This document shows, one piece after another, positions 33,900 through 45,895 of a stretch of DNA of 64,000 nucleotides. The first letter of the stretch is position 1. Every line of letters begins with the position of its first letter. Origin of the DNA: Strongylocentrotus purpuratus (Eukaryota > Echinodermata > Echinoidea > Camarodonta > Strongylocentrotidae); NCBI RefSeq assembly GCF_000002235.5, contig NW_022145611.1:7714242-7778241 (forward strand). Reading direction: 5' to 3'. A program made the translations under genes and the position numbers. The notes below the pieces were generated by a model. It ran no database searches. It saw nothing but the letters and a program-made list of their open reading frames with translations, and was not told where the DNA came from.

Positions 33900-36800
33900 T
33901 TATCTTGATCCTTTATATTTCACATTTTCACAATTAATTTCAGTTAACTAAAATAATGTGCCATCATTCTCATCCCCATCATCATCAATAACCTACTGGG
34001 GCATGATTTATCCCCCTTCGAGATATCTATCTTGTACTAGAATGGAATATATGGACCGATTAATATATCAACGGGAAAACAGTACATTCCATTTACTTCG
34101 AATGTCACGCATCATTGCTCAAATTTCTCGAAATAGTATACAAATATACACTGTCTTGAGAGATTCTGGTTAAAACTATGCGCGAGAGGTGACTCCAATA
34201 GTACTATTTGCTGAGGGGTGCAGCCCGAAGCAAATGGCACCTTTGGAGTCACAGAGGCCCATATTTTTAACCAGTACCTCAAATAGAGGCATGGTATATT
34301 TGTTTTATATCCTGCATCAAAAGTTTATTTATAAAATATAAAAAATCCTATTTTGGGGAAAAAAAATCAAATTTAGAATTTAAAAAAAAAAATCAAATTT
34401 TTATCCAAAAAATTTAAAAATTTTTGTTTTCATTAAATTAAGATTGAAAAAGAAAACAAAAATCAATTCCAAAAAAAATTCACAATTTTTTTCAACTCCC
34501 AAATAGTATTTCTACTCTTAGTACTCTCATAGTACTCTCATATAGTACTTTTTCAGAGCAACCTTTGAATAGATCAAATATTTCTGTTCACGTGACGAGC
34601 TCTCAACCAATAAAAAGCCAATAAATTTTTTATGCATGATATAAAAACAATTATATTTTTGTATATGTACATATGAATTGCCACATTAGCAGCTTTTGTA
34701 TATTGTAAACTATGACACACAAATAAATACAAATCACTGACACAATGAGTCATGCTTTTCAAAACCAGAGCACGTTGGATCTGGATTAGCACATCAAAAT
34801 CGAGTTTTTAATAATCACAAGTTCCATTTGATATAATGTCATCGGCATATCACTATTTCCCATTATACATCCATCAACATGCATCACTTTTGCCATCTAA
34901 CCTTCACCATCCGTGGACGCAAGCATCAAGATTTCCCAAAGTGAAGGTTAAATTGCAAATCCTCCCTTTCCTCATTTTAATGCAAAGATACATAATTGTT
35001 TACAACTTTGTGTACATTATGGTACAAAGTATAGCGTATAAATTACATTCTTCAATGGTAAAGCACGCCCCTTGACCTTAGCCAAGTGTGAACCATTGTA
35101 GTTAGAGAGTAACATCTCTTCAAAGTATATTGTCCATTATACATGGTTCTAACCTTCAAAATTACAATGATCTATACTAACTAACTAATTACCATCTAAT
35201 CTTGAGAATATAAAAAAATCATACACATTCAATATTCTCATGAAATAAAGTGTGAAGATTAAAGCATATATCCTTTCCAGACACATAATATATATATATT
35301 GCTGTGAAAAACACTGCCTTTTTGTCATATACATGTATGCAGCCAATACTTACTTGATGAGTCCGAATAAGAAAAAGGCAGTGACAAAATGTGATTTAGT
35401 TCTACTAAACACTACTGTGGGCTCAATTCAACAGAAAAACAGTAAATATACCAGCAAACTTGTATAGAACTTGTATAGAAAGACCACCAGTCTATAAACA
35501 CCATATTTTTCATTTCCTGTGAAGATGGTTTATCATTGAAACATGTACTGAAGGAATCTGTACATAAAGACCACCTGCCTCTCCCCGAAGCAGTCTTTAT
35601 AGATAGGGTTTCCTGTCGTCAGTTACCACCCATTTTGGCTAATAGTTCACCTAATAACATCATGAGGGTGATTCGAAGATACTATATTGACAGAGGCTTA
35701 TTATGTACAGTACATGTAATATAAACCCTGACAGCTAACTACATTTAATGTTGGTATTTATCAATTACAGGGAATTGATTAAAAAAAGGTTGTAGAAAGA
35801 AAGTCAGATATATACATATCAAATCTGAACAACATAGTTATATTCAAAATGTAGACAAAGTGCATGAAGAGGACAGTCTGTTGATGAAACTGAAGTACAT
35901 CAGGGAAGATAAATTCTAGGGAGGATTGCAGTTTTATTTCAATGTACTTTAGGCTTTTTGCACATGCACTCATGTACCTCTAACAAAACTGTTCAAAGAC
36001 CAGAACATTTTGAGGTATATTCCATACACTTTGAAGCACACAAATCTAACCATTTGAAATGGAATGCTTATTTAATGGCATCTACTCGGTAACTGCTCAT
36101 GGTGTACAGAGATAAAGAGAAGGGAGAGAGAGAAAGAGAGAGAGAGGGGGAAATCGAAGAGCATGTAAGATACCATAATTACATTCAGAAATGCCATTTC
36201 AAAACAGAAAATCTCTCTTTCTTTGATTTTCAATGTTCAGAACATACCTAATTTTCTAAACCATACCAATATCAGAGATTTACCATCCATATAATTTGCA
36301 ATACTGATTCACAAAATCGATTTCACCTTCTATGAGATCATGACAAATAAACAGTTGTTGATTGCACGACACATGCTGTGGGCAAAAACTGCCCAGTTCC
36401 CAGTTTCTTTAATACACTAGCCGAATTCTAAGCTTCAACCCCAGATCAAACACTGCTAAACTTAACCTAATTACATCCAAGTCCTAATCCTATATCTTTG
36501 ACAAAATGAAGCCTAAAGCTAAATGTCGCCAGAGTATATATGTCAATCTGACCGAACACTGTCTTGTCCTTTACAATCAGCCAATCAAAATTCACCTAAA
36601 GAAAGGTGTGGCAGAATCCATCACCCTGATTGGTCAGCATTATGGGACTTACATTCCACAGAGGGTTAGATACAACAATGAATAAAGCAAAGAGGACATT
36701 GATTACATTAGAGGGCATAAATACATTAGTAAGGGCATAATTACATTAATACAGAAAAGTCAGATATAAAGCACACTGGTGATTGTCATGGACTTATTTA

Positions 36801-37160
36801 CAATTAATTCACATCCAACTAATATCACCCTTATTCAATCGATATATTAATCTGGTATAAGCCAAAGCTGCTTCATCGGATTCTGTCTTTGAGAGCCCAC
36901 CTGCCTCATGGTTTATTATTCTGTATCCTTAGAAATATCACAATCTAAGAAAAGACATATTTACCAATAATTTCAAAGCATTAGATATAATCATAATGAA
37001 TTTAAAACACATTTCCCATGGTGTTCGTCTCCAGTTTTCTTGGACTTCAATTGGTTAAATTCACACTACATTGTGAGTAGCACAATTAAAAATGATGTGT
37101 ATTAATTCATTGCTATTTTTAAACTCTTAGGCTTGTGCCAAGATTAGCTTTATTATAAAT
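33900..37160. other. AT-rich spacer with one hairpin
   Basis: No exon-like segment was found. At 34190-34252, GGTGACTCCAATAGTACTAT and its imperfect complement ACCTTTGGAGTCAC (with AGCAAAT/ATTTGCT nearer the loop) form a hairpin around GAGGGGTGCAGCCCGA. A GA-rich microsatellite lies at 36119-36150. Much of this stretch could be 3' UTR of the SYNJ2BP-like gene on the minus strand, but that is not shown by the sequence. Confidence 0.3.
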
Positions 37161-37165
37161 ATATG

Positions 37166-37401
37166 TTGAGGGTTCGGTGACACAAAAACGTAACTCCATA
37201 TTTTGCCAAAATTAGTATTTGATATCAACATGTTCAGAAAAACAAAGACTTAACTCCACCTAACACCCTAATGAAGTCAATGGCTAGTGAAACATAGACT
37301 TGGCTCCTTAAGGCCCAAGTGCTCAGTGACACATAAACCACTTTTTCTCAAAATGGCCAAAATGAAGTTACCGATATGTCTTTGTTTCACTGACCCCTCA
37401 A
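37166..37401. mobile_element. MITE-like element with terminal inverted repeats
   Basis: The left end, TTGAGGGTTCGGTGACAC, and the right end, GTTTCACTGACCCCTCAA, are imperfect inverted repeats. GTAACTCC and GAAGTTACCG lie further in. It is 236 bp long. A target duplication could not be fixed. Confidence 0.6.
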
Positions 37402-37540
37402 TGTTAAATTTGTGCTTTTATATAGATTTAGATGTATACCTATTGTGCAATTGCGAACCATAGCCAGTTCAGGTACCAGCGGCATGTTGAACTACAAATA
37501 TGTGTATTAATAGCTGCAGAGCATGTATGTATGTATTCAT

Positions 37541-37970
37541 AACATCCTGTTACCTCTGTCTTAGTATCCAGAGGGTTAAGATTATACACAACACAGTCAT
37601 TACCACAGGCTGTAACATCATTAAACAAAATATTGCTATTCTTGAGCTTACGACCTTTCACTGCAGGTGTCTCAACTTCTACATGCATGTATGTAGATGT
37701 TCGTTCATCCACAGATGACCTTTAACCCCATTACTCCATACAGGAGATGGGACACATCCTTTTACCTCTGTCTTAGTATCCAAAGGGTTAAGATTATAGA
37801 CAACACGGTCATTACCACAGGCTGTAACATCATTAAACAAAATATTGCTATTCTTGAGCTTATGACCTTTCACTGTAGGTATCTCAACTACTACATGCAT
37901 GTTTGTAGAAGTTTGTTTATCCACAAGCGACCTTTAACCCCACGACTCAATGGAGGAGATTCTGAGTATC
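37541..37970. repeat. 212-bp tandem duplication
   Basis: TACCTCTGTCTTAGTATCC occurs at 37551 and 37763, and long blocks such as CAGGCTGTAACATCATTAAA are identical. On the minus strand both copies are open for about 54 codons (for example NSNILFNDVTACGND), but a 212-base period puts them in different frames. It is probably non-coding. Confidence 0.85.
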
Positions 37971-37974
37971 CTGA

Positions 37975-40270
37975 TGAGAACTCATGTCACAAAGACAGGA
38001 ATGTCAACAGGAAAATGAACACTTCCTTTAGAATAGAAATGACATACATGCATTGCCAATATCCTTATCTTCTTTTTGTGTGCAACTGTGCAATTATACA
38101 GGGTATTTCAAGGAAAATGACAATGACTGACCTCCTAATCATACTATTCCCAAGATATTTAAGGTCATCAAAATGTGTCCACTGGAATTTCTGATCAAAA
38201 TTAATTTAAAACGATGTTCTCAGTTTTTACCCTTGCTACAGATCTGTGCAGCGCTCTCAAAAATATACTTGTTAATCTAATCAGAACACTACTAAGAAAT
38301 TTTCAAGGCCTAACACAGGTTGTAAAATGCATGTACTTTACGTTGATCTAATTTCTAATAAGAATTGAAAGTCCATCATCATGAATGTTTTTTTTAACTA
38401 TGCATTAAATATCTATGAAAGACTAAGCACAAATGATAATTATGGACTTGTAACTTCTTTAACAAATTTCTTACCTCTCTTTTCATATGGATTAAAAATG
38501 AAAAGCTTCATACTGAATAAACAGAAATTTTCCTGGATGTTATTATTTAGATTTATTCCTGTATAAATGTAAGTCATAATCTATGGGCAATAGCAGATAT
38601 CAAGTTTAAGAAATGCAAAGTGATTTTAACGGGAGACTTGGGGACAATATCAAACTATGAAAAAAAATGGAAAAAAAAGTTTCTACTTCTAAACTGGAGA
38701 TAAGTCCTACTTGGTATAGGAGACTGTTTTACTACTAAAATTTACAGAACAAACATAAATTAAGAAACTTTCTTAAAGAAAAATACATGCCTAGAATTGG
38801 TAAAGGAAAAATTTATTTAAGGGTGGGAATGGCAAAATATGCAAAAACCATGACCCATGCTTCTATGGGTGACTATTATGAAATTTCAATACCTCAAAGC
38901 AAATCAAATTCCCATGCAGTTACAGGAGCAAATTCAAACCAACACACCCAATACATCCCTGAGTTGAAAGCAGGCTAAACAAAAGTTAGGCTAAACAAAA
39001 GTTACCTATCAACTAATCAAAACTTTGCTTTTAAAAAAATACATACAAATTGAAAGGACACAAAAGCAAATACATGTATTTTTAATTTTTCATAATTCTT
39101 GTCCCTCCATTTAACTACTAAAACATAAATCAAGGACATTACGTTTCATACAAGATTTCTGACTAAAATGTGATTGTACATCCGTACAACTGATTGAAGT
39201 ATAAGGCCATAGAATTCTTGTTGAGGTTGAAAAAAAGAAAAGTTTGCCTATTTTTTAATCATTGCTTCCCCAATGTATGTTAACACTTGAGGGAGAAATG
39301 GTAAAAGCTTCTTGAAGATACAACTTTCTTTCAATAATAAACTTTAATCCTACTTCGCATTTGTTTGTTTTTGGGAATCTTAATTTTGTTATTACAGCCT
39401 TCAACATTGATTATCACAACCCTAGCAGAGGATGAACAAAACAAATATTAGCTAACAATTGTTTTTACCATGTTAATCAAGGGCAAAAACAGAGGTTCAT
39501 TATTTAATACTACACTAATGAGACCACATGTGATCAAGTCCCAAGTAAGCCTAACCATTCAGATCATTTTCAAGATCTCCCGTAAGTGATATAAGCATGA
39601 CTTTTAAATAGAACGAAGACATGGTTATATAATCAACATAGTCTATCTAACAGGGAAATATGAGTACTTTCCCTGAACCAACAATCAAGGATAATTTCAT
39701 CTTGGCTGTAAAGCATCCCATCTAGTAAGTGTTCTCGAGTACAACAGTTACTGAAAGAAAAAGCTACACTAAGTAAAGCCATTCCAAGTAAACAAAATAA
39801 AAAGCGTTAATCAACAAAAAAGAAGAAAAGTATGCATCCATGTAAACTCCACCACTAATGTCCTTTGATTAGTACTATAAGTACTATTCCAGTTGGTCTT
39901 GCAATTTCAAAATGAGTCAATGAGCATCATGTGTCCATTTCTATACTTCATCCACTTGCCTTTTGATTTGATGTCAGTATCAGTCTACCCCAAAAACTTT
40001 CATCCAGGTCTATCCAACGTTTTTTTTACCTACAATGGATGGTAAGATAGGATGACAATGATCTAATTCTGTTCTTTTTTACCCTATCTGCCTCTAAAAA
40101 TGTATGACTTGATGTGTGTGGCAAGGAAAGCAAAAGTTTTCTCTTTTTTTCTGTTATTTCGTTCCTTTTATAGTCAAAGTTTTTGTTTTTACATTCATAA
40201 AAGAAATCAAAGTTGAGTGATAAAGTAGAATGGTAGAAATATATATCTGAATACTCTAAGGATCTAGCAT
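37975..40270. other. Spacer or 3' UTR of the SYNJ2BP-like gene
   Basis: AT-rich and largely repeat-free. It directly follows the stop codon of the minus-strand gene, so at least the part near 40270 is likely 3' UTR. No further gene was recognised. Confidence 0.35.
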
Positions 40271-40274
40271 GGTG

Positions 40275-43200
40275 TTAACGTCGTCTCGCGCGAAACCAGA
40301 TAAATGCTCCGACGGTAACGACTACTCCTATGACAACCATCCACTGTACACCAGCTCCTCCTCTAGAGTTTGCTGCTCTGGCTTTAGCATCTTCCACTTT
40401 TTTCTGTTGAGACAAAGTGTCAGAGAATAAACATGTTCAGTTTATGGCAAAAAGAGCAAATCAAGACCACTTTAGTTTAAGTTTAACGATTTTATTGAAA
40501 ATGTTATTTGTTTGTAAGGTACTGAAATGAGTGACTAGGACAATTTACAATCAATTAAAGTATTCTTGTTCAAGGGTTTGAAATATGAATGTCAATTCAC
40601 AAATTACACAATGAAATACATCAAATATGTCTTGAATGTAATGTACATGTACAAAAAAAATTTTTTTTAATATATATATGTACATTTACGGAGAACGCAC
40701 TTTCAGTCGGGCTACTCTAGAAACTAGATCTTGTAATAATCTTCTAGTTCTGCATGTTCAAAGCTTTATCAAAGACTCACTTGTTTGCACAAGCCTTTAC
40801 ATAAGCTGGCTGTATGCACATAATGCCTGAACATCTGAGGGAGTCAATGTAATAGTGACTTAATATAGATTAAAATTTTATTATTATCAATAATATTTTT
40901 GGTATATATATATATATCATTTTGGAAGACTTTGTAAGTTGACAATAATCAAAACTTCTTTTTCTCATACTCCACAGCAGTTTAAAGCCACTGCAAATTA
41001 AGCCACTACATTAAAAAACAAAGTCATTAAGACAAGAGCGATTATTCTTAATTAAGGGCATGTATAGAGACTTACCCTAAGCAGTGCTTCGGCATTATGT
41101 TGGACGAAGAGTTTGACTGTTTCACCGGCACCTACAAATAGATCTACTGCCCTCTTGTGTGGTACAGCTCTCACATCCTCACCGTTGATCTGTAGACGAA
41201 AGTAAAGATAAGAGGCTTGTGTCACTATATAGACATTCAGAGGTATAGCCAGTCAATTCAAGGTTATCTGTGGAATAATCTTCATAATGGGAAAGGGGGG
41301 GGGGGGGGGGGGTTCTAGTTTCTAGAGAGGATTTGGTGGCGTCAGGGTTCATCCTAGCATGCAACAATATAACAATCGTCAGCCTGAAAATGCCACATCA
41401 TGGAGATCCCATCACAGGCATCATATTAGCCTCTGATAGCACTTGTATTAAATAATTCTGCAGTGTAGAAAGTAAGCTTACCTGAAGATTTTTTTGGAAT
41501 ATTGGAATATAGCTTGCAATTCTTATGAGCACTTTGGTGCTGCTAGACTCTACCTCCACAAGTAGACCAAGGTCATCACTAACACAGCCCCACATACACA
41601 CGTAAATACATCATAGAGTACCCACTGAAAAATCTAGGAAACAAATGTTTTCCTTTCAACTTGAACAAAACTTGGCAATGTTTCACAAAACCATCATAAG
41701 TACAAGTTCATGGACATCCCATTGAAATGCATGTATTGAAATAAAACTTGTGTATTAGAATTCAACACACATTTCGATGGGATGTCGGTGAACTTGTAAA
41801 TGACGGTTTCAGGAAGCGATGCCCTGCATTACATTTAATGTTGGCATTTACCTCCAAGATCTTGTCTCCTCTCTTGAGTCTTCCATCTTTAGAAGCAGCT
41901 CCTTCTTCTCTGATCTTTGTAACAAAGATTCCTGTGTCTCCAGCAACCAAAGGTTGATCCTCTCCTCCCTTGATGTTGAATCCAAGACCTGTAAAAAAGA
42001 AAAGAAAAATATTTTCATAAAAAATTGAGATAAAACACCCCACCTTCTCTGAAGATATTTTGTATACAACAAGAGCCATGAATCGTAATTGGGTCTTTTG
42101 TTTCCACTGGGCAATGTTTGAGCAAATTTGTTGGTTCATTTTATCACACACGGCAAGGAGTAGACCGAATTTTCCGTCTCTTTCGTTCGTTAGCCTCTTA
42201 TTGGGGTAGGGTCGGCTCTCTTTAGAGACGGAAACCGTCTATACACATTCCCTTGATAACGCCACGGCAATTTCAGGTCGTAGCGTTTTGCCCCCAAAAT
42301 CCCCCAAAATGTCATTTTACCTCATGCATTGATTATTTAAAATTAGGAGAAGGTTATACTACATCGGTTCCACTTACCAACTTGACTGAAATAATCCGTT
42401 TAATGGTCCCTTTTAAGGAAATTATGGGTCAAAATCGACATCCATGTTGAAATCTTGCAAGCCGTGTTAAACTCTCGCTGCGCACGGAGTCATCTAAATC
42501 AATCTCATCCCTTCTAGAAGGAAAAACTGTGCGCCATCTACACGTTCGTAATGGCGTTATCACAGTTTTTCCTTCATAATCGTTTTGCCTTCGGCGTAGA
42601 CTAAAAGGGATGAGATTGATTTAGATGACTCCGTGCGCAGCGAGAGTTTAACACGGCTTGCAAGATTTCAACATGGATGTCGATTTTGACCCATAATTTC
42701 CTTAAAAGGGACCATTAAACGGATTATTTCAGTCAAGTTGGTAAGTGGAACTGATGTAGTATAACCTTCTCCTAATTTTAAATAATCAATGCATGAGGTA
42801 AAATGACATTTTGGGGGATTTTGGGGGCAAAACGCTACGACCTGAAATGGCCGTGGCGTTATCAAGGGAATGTGTATAGACGGTTTCCGTCTCTAAAGAG
42901 AGAGCTGGCCGACCCTACCCCAATAAGAGGCTAACGAACGAAAGAGACAGAAAATTCGGTCTAGGCAAGGAGCACGCGATGAATTCTCCATCAAATTTCT
43001 TTATAATCTGCTCCCATGCCAGGGAAAGAGAAAAATGATTCTTGTGGGCAATTATCTTTTGCATTATGGGTTTCTGTGATCTTGGGGAAGAAGAGAAAAT
43101 AAAGCAAAATTCAAGTTTCTGACACTTTTATTTGTCTAAATTGGCCAAAACTTCCTCCTCTTAGCATCTGCACTCAAAGTATTTTCATTTCCATAGCAAC

Positions 43201-43781
43201 AAATCTGGGGGTTTCCAAGATCAAGATGAAAATGAAGAAACACACTCTCAGCTCAATGCTCATTTTCCCCTCAAGGAGTATCTCCCCTTCACCAGATTTT
43301 ACTCATTCTCACATCTCCTATTAATTTTTTGGAAGTCAATAAGCTGCATGTGTGATAACATTTTCTAACCAAAAATTGACCGATTGAATTTGAAATGAAA
43401 GTCATGCCTGTTGTCAATTTTATATTTTTTTCACATAAAAATTGTGTAAAATGATAACCATAACTCACATCTACATCTATTTTTAATTCTGCATATAATA
43501 TAGCATCACTATTCCGGTTTACACCATCTATCCGATGCCAGTTGGTGAATATTACCTCTCACTATGTCACTGCGCAATGATTTTTTTCTACAAGGAATAA
43601 CCACATACACCAAACCCAACGTATGGTACAATACATTAACATAATTGTACAAATGTGTGCAAGTCTATGCACGATTTCCTGTAATCTGTAACCTAAAAAT
43701 CGTCATTCTTCTCGCTTCCTCTTTTTCTATATTACCTGCTTTGCCTCTCTGTAAATCAATCCTCTCTTCCCTTAGCTCCAT
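40275..43781 (-). CDS. SYNJ2BP: Synaptojanin-2-binding protein (OMP25)-like tail-anchored PDZ protein, 4 exons
   Basis: Exons (minus strand): 43781-43736, 41988-41852, 41189-41076, 40403-40275. Introns are GT-AG, phases join, and the product is 141 residues, close to the roughly 145 of vertebrate SYNJ2BP. The start has A at -3 and G at +4. A single PDZ domain covers about residues 7-95, with the carboxylate-binding loop GLGF at 16-19, then [25 protein letters not shown] and [19 protein letters not shown] linker (about 96-117) leads to one membrane segment (about 118-136, [14 protein letters not shown]) and a basic RARRR end, the usual layout of a mitochondrial outer-membrane tail anchor. In vertebrates the cytosolic PDZ domain binds synaptojanin-2 and other partners at mitochondria; the same role here is inference. 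Intron 1 contains an 803-bp foldback element. Confidence 0.93.
42161..42963. mobile_element. Long-armed foldback element with 9-bp target duplication
   Basis: The left arm (about 42161-42515) begins TAGACCGAATTTTCCGTCTC and the right arm (about 42606-42963) ends with the near-exact complement. The flanks carry the same nine bases, GGCAAGGAG (42152-42160 and 42964-42972). The central 90 bases hold a smaller inverted pair, AAGGAAAAACTGTG and CACAGTTTTTCCTT. A 9-bp duplication with very long inverted ends is typical of Mutator-like elements. There is no transposase; the mirrored open frames on the two strands are repeat artefacts. Confidence 0.92.
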
Positions 43782-43784
43782 CCT

Positions 43785-44185
43785 AACTTTGCGATCCTAA
43801 TTCTTCGGATTACTATTACAAAGCCTTGATTATTATCTGTAATTCCGGCGAATTTCGTCTTGTCTGTAGATGACCGGCGGTGATTCATATCGATCATGCA
43901 TATACCGCAAGCACCCGCCTGGCCCCCAGATTCAGATTGTCATGTGCATTGATGCAGAATTGAGGAATATCATGATTATTTTCTGTAACCTTAACTTTGT
44001 GTCCTTTATATCACATACATCGCCTTTCAGTTTTGCTCATTAAACATTCACTTTAACTTTGATAGGCACCAAAAGTTTGAATGGGATGGGCAACGGGGGG
44101 CAGTTCCCTTCCCCCTCCCCCTCCCCCTAACAAATTTTTGACCTTGAGATAAAATAACTGATTTTTCAATCACCACGATTGTTTG
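43785..44185. other. 5' flank of the SYNJ2BP-like gene
   Basis: This holds the likely 5' UTR and promoter of the minus-strand gene. A GC-richer patch (GACCGGCGGTGATTC near 43872) is the only hint. No specific promoter motif is clear. A CCCCCTCC run lies near 44110. Confidence 0.3.
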
Positions 44186-44189
44186 ATTA

Positions 44190-44350
44190 ATTGATTTTTA
44201 TTCGTCAAGCTTCCAACATACAAGAATAACCATAGAGATATATACTTATTAAGTATATATCTCTATGAGAATAACAGATCAAAATTAAATCAGCTTGAAC
44301 AGGATAATTCACGAAAGCTCGAGAGCTTATTTCCAGTGAGGTTCCCGACA
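44190..44350 (-). repeat. Dispersed repeat shared with the CD36-like 3' UTR
   Basis: This is the inverted counterpart of 33340-33465, with the same CTCTCGAGCTTTCGTG and GTATGTTGGAAGCTTG blocks on the minus strand. It is interrupted by the 37-bp hairpin at 44231-44267. Confidence 0.8.
44231..44267. mobile_element. 37-bp perfect hairpin flanked by an 8-bp direct repeat
   Basis: CATAGAGATATATACTT, a 3-base loop ATT, and the exact complement AAGTATATATCTCTATG. AGAATAAC lies on both sides (44223-44230 and 44268-44275). The related repeat at 33.4 kb lacks this hairpin. It reads as an insertion with a hAT-like 8-bp duplication. Confidence 0.75.
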
Positions 44351-44399
44351 GCCATGTACAAATTTAATAAGTTAAATAATAGTAATATTTACAGATAGA

Positions 44400-44682
44400 T
44401 AAAGTCAAAACAAATTATGAAAGATAATAATAATGATAATAATAATGATAATAATAATAACAACAACATTAAACTGATGATAGAAATGGTAATAAGTACA
44501 AGATGAAAAAGAAAAAGGAGAAGAAGAAGAAAAAGAGAAACGGTGCAGCTGAGATTTTGACAACCGTCTAGCTATAGCTATACTCATTATGAATTTAGAT
44601 GCCCTAGCTGAAATATCTTCGAACACCTAAATTATAAGGAACATACAAAGGACGTACAAGGAACCCCCCCCCCAAAAAAAAA

Positions 44683-44741
<59 letters not shown>

Positions 44742-44815
44742 AAATAAATAAATAAATAAATAAAAATAAATTAATAAATAAATTAATTAATTAATAATTT
44801 TTTTTTTTTAAATAC
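44400..44815. repeat. (AAT)n and (AAAT)n microsatellites
   Basis: An AATAATGATAAT stretch lies at 44425-44465, an AG-rich patch at 44500-44540, and a long AAAT run at about 44683-44790. Confidence 0.95.
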
Positions 44816-45895
44816 ACAGGCATGCAGCAAATTAGGGATAGGAAACTTGATTTTCATGCTGGACCATCATTATCTGGTTGTTTTGCTCTCTCCCTTTCAC
44901 CTTTCTCTGATCTGTCCAATCTATCTCGCTCTTGTTTTTTCTAATATCTCTCACCTTTCTATTCCTCTCTAGCTCTTCTTAATTATTATTATTATTATTA
45001 TTTATTCGACCATAAAAACACATTCAGCATGTACAGTGTATATAGGTGTATACAGAGTGAAATAGGAAAAATACAAAGTAAGATAAAGAAGGAATAGCAT
45101 GTGGGTCAGGGTGCACAAAAGCGAAATTCTTCCCTGTTGCCCGGGGGCATGTGCACCCTCACATGCCATTCCGAGACATAATAGAATATATTGCAAGGTT
45201 CACATTATATAAGTATACAAAATAATTACAAACAATCATTCAGAAAATCATGATTAAATTAAATTAAATTTCGATAAATGCATTAAGAGGATATGAAGCT
45301 GCAATGAATAGAGTGCTTTAAGATTTGTATGCAAAAAAAACTTAAAACTTAAAATAACCAGAACACAATTAACATAAATCGTCATTATTCAATTGATCCA
45401 ACGGTGTCTCATTCAAAGAAATTCTAATTAAAAAGAAAAAAGAAGAGATGTGTAATTGTTCAAGGTAAATCTGACCAGCAATTTCTTGTATATAACAAAA
45501 ATATACATATGAATAAAGCGTAAATATTGTTTTGGGCTATACAATCAAGGAAATTATAAAACGTCATGTACCACAATAATGTACAATTTTTGCAAAAATT
45601 AAAGGTGCAATAAGCATTAGGATTGATAATCATTCACAAAATATTGAGTAGGGCCTATGGTGTTATCATTTAAGAAGAGTGGCATAATGTGGATATGAAG
45701 CTATCAATGTGGACCATTGTTCCAGGTTCAATTAATATAATCATTGTATCATTGAAAGAAAAAAAAAAAAAAATTAAACAAGTAACATTCTGAATCCAGT
45801 GTTTCAATAAGTTCTTGGATATTGATAAACAATGATTATTAAAGAAAAGGAGGAATCCCCCACTCTCAGTGAGGAAGCCCCTCTCAGTTTGAAAA

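Noticed and set aside
41398..41601. A 67-codon open frame in intron 2 of the SYNJ2BP-like gene
   Set aside because: It does not fit the PDZ protein, which is complete without it, and has no matching splice phase or motif.
42253..42865. Two identical 65-codon open frames on opposite strands
   Set aside because: They are mirror translations of the two arms of the foldback element and carry no protein signature.
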